Shown here: piece by piece, positions 6,453-8,513 of the stretch
How the letters are laid out: each line of letters begins with the position of its first letter
Position numbering within the stretch: position 1 is the stretch's first letter
From: DASPXK01 sp035637315
GTDB taxonomy: Bacteria > Chloroflexota > UBA6077 > JACCZL01
Assembly: GCA_035637315.1 (NCBI GenBank)
Contig: DASPXK010000017.1
Coordinates: 1-8,513 of the forward strand
Length of the DNA: 8,513 nt
Direction of reading: 5' to 3'
Translations under genes and position numbers: made by a program
Notes under the pieces: generated by a model
The model's input: the letters and a program-made list of their open reading frames with translations, nothing else
Told to the model about the DNA's origin: nothing
The model's database searches: none

Positions 6453-6472
6453 GAACGGAGTCCCCTCCGTTC
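6453..6472 (-). promoter_or_regulatory. Perfect inverted repeat over the ribosome-binding site of the Thr/Pro-linker gene
   Basis: On the minus strand GAACGGA (6472-6466), GGGGAC (loop) and TCCGTTC (6459-6453) form a perfect 7-bp stem with a 6-nt loop, ending one base before ATG 6451. The probable Shine-Dalgarno GGAGGGG lies across the stem and loop, 10 nt from the ATG. The stem would therefore limit ribosome access. A further GAACGGA copy stands upstream at 6499-6505 on the same strand and could compete for pairing with TCCGTTC. Symmetry is seen; control is inference. Confidence 0.45.
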
Positions 6473-6592
6473 GTACAACGATCCCAGGCGGACGTCGTTC
6501 CGTTCTCACCTAAACGGCCAGTCGCCTTCCGCTGTAGGGAAGACGGGGTCTGGTCACCAGTTTTGCGCTTCCTTGGCGCCTCTTCTCCGGTT

Positions 6593-6630
6593 CCCCCTTC
6601 CCTTCAGGGAAGGGGGCTAGGGGGTTAGGT
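6593..6630 (-). repeat. G/C hairpin of dispersed-repeat type, possible terminator of the M20 gene
   Basis: CCCCCTTCCCT (6593-6603) and AGGGAAGGGGG (6606-6616) are perfect 11-bp inverted arms with a 2-nt spacer. On the minus strand they are preceded by CCTAACCCCCTAG. From general knowledge, this CTAACCCCC plus CCCTTCCC hairpin is a common intergenic repeat in cyanobacteria and Chloroflexota. It begins 15 nt after the peptidase stop codon. Its position and stability suit transcript-end protection or termination, but no T-tract follows, so a classical Rho-independent terminator is not supported. The rest of 6479-6592 holds no gene that I can support. Confidence 0.65.
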
Positions 6631-6631
6631 T

Positions 6632-7843
6632 CTAGATCCCCCCCAGGTCCTGCTCCAGGAGCGCCTTGGCCCGGCGGAGGGTCTCCGGGTCCGCCAGCAG
6701 GTCGATCGCGGTCATTGCCAGGCCCTTGGCGGCGTACAGCATTGCCTGCCGGCCGCGATCTGAGCTGGCTGCCTCGCGGAACTCGATCGAGTGGCCCGGA
6801 ACGTCCCAGTGCTCGGTGATCGCGATGCGGGCCTCTACGCCTGGAACTCGACGGCTCACGTTGCCGAAGTCGGTCGAGCCGCGGCCCTTCCGTTTCCGCT
6901 CGGTCGCCACGTCGAGTCCGAGCGAGCGAAGGTTGTTGAGCATCAGCTCCATCACGACACCGTTGGGGAGCGTATTCTCGTAACCAGGCATGTACTCTTT
7001 CCACTCGAGTTGGCAGCCGGTTGCCTGGGCTGCCCCCTCGGCGCAGACAACCACCCGCTGGACGACCTCGGCCAGGTAATCGGCGTCATCGGCCCGGGTC
7101 CGGTAGCGGATCGCCGCGTAATCGGGGATGATGTTGGCCGCCGCGCCGCCGCTCAGGATGATGCCGTGGATCCGGACGTCCGAGCGGACTTGCTGTCGGA
7201 GCATGCTGACCGCGTTGTACATCTGGACGACCGCATCGAGGGCGTTGATGCCTTCCTCTGGCATTCCGGCCGCGTGGGCCGCCTTGCCTCGGAAGTAGAA
7301 CTCGAAGCCGCGGGCGGCGAGCGAGCGGTCGCCGGTGATCGTGGTCTCGGTCGCCGGGTGGAACATGATCGCCGCGTCGACCTCATCGAAGACGCCACCC
7401 TTGACCATGTGGACCTTGCCGCCGGCGTTCGGCGCGGCGCTCTCTTCGGCCGGCGTGCCCAGCAGCCAGACCGACCCGTCCAGCTCAGGCAGGACCTCCC
7501 TCAGAGCCAGGCCGGCCCCGATGGCCGAGGTGCCGATCAGGTTGTGCCCACAGCCGTGCCCCAGCCCGGGCAGCGCGTCGTATTCCGCCAGGATAGCGAC
7601 CCGCGGTCGCCCGCCGTGGCTCCCGTTGAGCTCAGCCTTGAAAGCGGTAGCCATGCCGGCGGTCCCCATCTCCACTGGGATGCCCGCTTGGCTGAGCATC
7701 CCGCTCAGTCGGCTCGACGCCTCGACCTCTTGATGGCCGATCTCGGGGTGGGCGTGAATCCAGTCAGCGGCCGCGGTCAGCTCGGCGGCGTGGCGATCGA
7801 CGGCCTCGCAGGCCCGGCGCTTCAGCTGGTGAACGTCTGGCAT
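6632..7843 (-). CDS. M20 family metallopeptidase / amidohydrolase (M20D, AbgB- or PM20D2-like)
   Basis: 403 residues from ATG 7843, chosen because GGAGAG lies just upstream and the family N-terminus begins there; the frame stays open to 8089 but that part overlaps the GNAT gene. The metal site is complete: AEYDALPGLGHGCGHN (86-101) gives Asp89, Cys98 and His100; PAEE (131-134) gives the catalytic Glu133 and ligand Glu134; FHP gives His162. His351 in VPGHS completes the second metal site. The lid domain lies at about 175-290 with GKAAHAAG (186-193). STDFGNVS (323-330) is also typical. Use of Cys in the first ligand motif marks subfamily M20D, whose members hydrolyse N-acyl amino acids, p-aminobenzoyl-glutamate or small dipeptides; the substrate here is not determinable. 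It is cytosolic (no signal). It lies 86 bp downstream of the acetyltransferase gene. Confidence 0.92.
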   Translation of the reverse strand: MPDVHQLKRRACEAVDRHAAELTAAADWIHAHPEIGHQEVEASSRLSGMLSQAGIPVEMGTAGMATAFKAELNGSHGGRPRVAILAEYDALPGLGHGCGHNLIGTSAIGAGLALREVLPELDGSVWLLGTPAEESAAPNAGGKVHMVKGGVFDEVDAAIMFHPATETTITGDRSLAARGFEFYFRGKAAHAAGMPEEGINALDAVVQMYNAVSMLRQQVRSDVRIHGIILSGGAAANIIPDYAAIRYRTRADDADYLAEVVQRVVVCAEGAAQATGCQLEWKEYMPGYENTLPNGVVMELMLNNLRSLGLDVATERKRKGRGSTDFGNVSRRVPGVEARIAITEHWDVPGHSIEFREAASSDRGRQAMLYAAKGLAMTAIDLLADPETLRRAKALLEQDLGGI

Positions 7844-7860
7844 CTTCTCTCCATTGCAGC

Positions 7861-7904
7861 CCCGCTCGAACGGGACCAATGCACGCGAATTTGGGGCGAG
7901 TATA
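7861..7904 (-). promoter_or_regulatory. Candidate promoter and leader of the M20 peptidase gene
   Basis: On the minus strand GCTATACT (with TATACT at 7904-7899) is a good -10 element; no convincing -35 is visible in the GC-rich DNA before it. The leader would be about 50 nt and contains a near-palindrome at 7861-7874 (CCCG, TCGA core, CGGG, with one mismatched pair). The 86-bp gap to the acetyltransferase suggests the peptidase can be transcribed on its own. Confidence 0.35.
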
Positions 7905-7929
7905 GCCAAGCGCCGCCGCGCCTGGCGTC

Positions 7930-8451
7930 TTAGCCACCAGGCGCCGGCGGCATGGTCAGGTCGGCGTTCTCTGCCAGCCTGGCCAACGCTGGGCCGGTCA
8001 CCCGATACACGGTCCACTCGTCCATCGGCACGGCCCCGAGCGCACGGTAGAAACGGATCGAGGGCTCGTTCCAGTCGAGCACGGACCACTCCAGACGGCC
8101 GCAGTTCCGCTCGACAGCCAGCCGGGCCAGGCGCGCCAGGAGTGCGTTGCCGTAGCCGCGGCCACGCTCTTCGGGCACGACAAATAGGTCCTCCAGGTAG
8201 ATGCCGGGCTTGCCCAGAAAGGTCGAATAGCTGTGGAAGAAGAGCGCGAAGCCGACCGCCCGGTCGTCTACCTCAGCGATTAGCACCTCGATGTAGCGTC
8301 GCTCGCCGAACAGGTGCTCGCGGATCGCGTCTTCGGTCGCGGTCATCTCGTGGGACAGGCGCTCGTACTCGGCCAGGCCTCTAATGAGTCCAAAAATCGT
8401 CGAAACGTCGTCGGGCCGCGCGAAGCGGATCGTGCAGGCTGGTCGGGCCAT
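7930..8451 (-). CDS. GNAT family N-acetyltransferase, SSAT / thialysine acetyltransferase-like
   Basis: 173 residues from the second of two adjacent ATGs; ATG 8454 would add one Met, but GGGAG is better spaced (5 nt) for 8451. Length is normal for the family. Counting from 8454: IRFARPDDVSTIFGLIRGLAEYERL (9-33) is the family N-terminus. LEDLFVVPEERGRGYGNALL (88-107) is motif A, with the RGRGYG acetyl-CoA pyrophosphate loop. LEWSVLDWNEPSIRFYRALG (121-140) is motif B, including the Tyr that often acts as general acid. YSTFLGKPGIYLEDLFV and the DEWTVYR segment match the spermidine/spermine and thialysine acetyltransferase group closely. It transfers acetyl from acetyl-CoA to a primary amine, probably a polyamine or lysine-like amine (substrate inferred). 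It is cytosolic and heads the minus-strand pair with the M20 amidohydrolase. Confidence 0.9.
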   Translation of the reverse strand: MARPACTIRFARPDDVSTIFGLIRGLAEYERLSHEMTATEDAIREHLFGERRYIEVLIAEVDDRAVGFALFFHSYSTFLGKPGIYLEDLFVVPEERGRGYGNALLARLARLAVERNCGRLEWSVLDWNEPSIRFYRALGAVPMDEWTVYRVTGPALARLAENADLTMPPAPGG

Positions 8452-8470
8452 CATCTCTCCCGGCTCGGCA

Positions 8471-8499
8471 AGGATACCTCGGGAAGTCAGAATTGAGAA
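8471..8499 (-). promoter_or_regulatory. Weak candidate promoter for the acetyltransferase
   Basis: On the minus strand TTCTCA (8499-8494; 4 of 6) is followed after 17 bp by TATCCT (8476-8471; 4 of 6). The -35 lies inside the AT-rich tandem repeat. The match is poor on both hexamers. Confidence 0.2.
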
Positions 8500-8513
8500 T
8501 TTGAGAATTGAGA
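8489..8513. repeat. Short AT-rich tandem repeat at the right edge
   Basis: AGAATTG, AGAATTTG, AGAATTG and AGA follow one another: about 3.3 units of 7-8 bp, cut by the window end. The composition is very unlike the GC-rich surroundings. Short AATTGAG-type intergenic repeats are familiar from Chloroflexota genomes (general knowledge, not checked here). Its full length is not visible. Confidence 0.6.

Noticed and set aside
6550..6561. Short palindrome CTGGTCACCAG
   Set aside because: Arms of 5 bp are expected by chance at this length, and it is not placed at a promoter or gene end.
6791..7933. Plus-strand 380-codon open frame opposite the M20 gene
   Set aside because: It is antisense to a peptidase with a complete metal site, and its translation shows no family pattern.
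7844..8089. N-terminal extension of the M20 peptidase frame
   Set aside because: It overlaps the acetyltransferase gene and passes through the candidate promoter; a good ribosome site stands before ATG 7843.
8489..8513. Start of a CRISPR array
   Set aside because: The units are 7-8 bp and contiguous, with no spacers.

Overview
The window is GC-rich (roughly two thirds G+C by eye), densely coded bacterial DNA. The gene mix (VanW/YoaR-type wall protein, secreted proteins with Thr/Pro-rich linkers), the AT-rich GAATTGA-type tandem repeat and the two familiar kinds of dispersed repeat suggest Chloroflexota or a similar deep-branching lineage. That assignment is an inference, since no rRNA or universal marker gene is present. 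No CRISPR array, tRNA, rRNA, transposase, integrase or phage gene was seen.

Layout, left to right. (1) 1-2417, minus strand: a two-gene unit. An exported six-hairpin-type glycosidase-like protein (672-2417) is followed after 9 bp by an endonuclease/exonuclease/phosphatase-fold protein with N-terminal membrane helices (start at 662, running off the left edge). The second gene is open at the window edge, so a search that needs a stop codon would miss it. (2) 2418-2741: a 324-bp divergent intergenic region. It holds a candidate structured leader for the glycosidase, a candidate minus-strand promoter, an AT-rich 22-bp dyad and a dispersed repeat. (3) 2742-4613, plus strand: a membrane-anchored VanW-family protein with two YoaR-type domains and a C-terminal G5-like region. 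(4) 4732-5232, plus strand: a small secreted protein of unknown function. It converges on 5229-5633 and the two genes share one CTAG as both stop codons. (5) 5229-6451, minus strand: two exported proteins of unknown function, one Ig-like and one with a Thr/Pro/Arg linker and six cysteines. (6) 6593-6630: a perfect G/C hairpin of the dispersed-repeat type, directly after a peptidase stop codon. (7) 6632-8451, minus strand: a cytosolic M20D/AbgB-like amidohydrolase preceded by an SSAT-like GNAT acetyltransferase. (8) 8489-8513: a short AT-rich tandem repeat cut by the right edge.

The left and centre genes are mostly envelope or export genes: five of the six encode a signal peptide or membrane anchor, and the sixth has several N-terminal membrane helices. 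The right-hand pair looks like ordinary small-molecule metabolism (amide hydrolysis and N-acetylation). I see no defence, secretion, biosynthetic or mobile-element system. The least explained items are the three small exported proteins without a recognised family and the RNA/DNA symmetry elements placed next to start codons.
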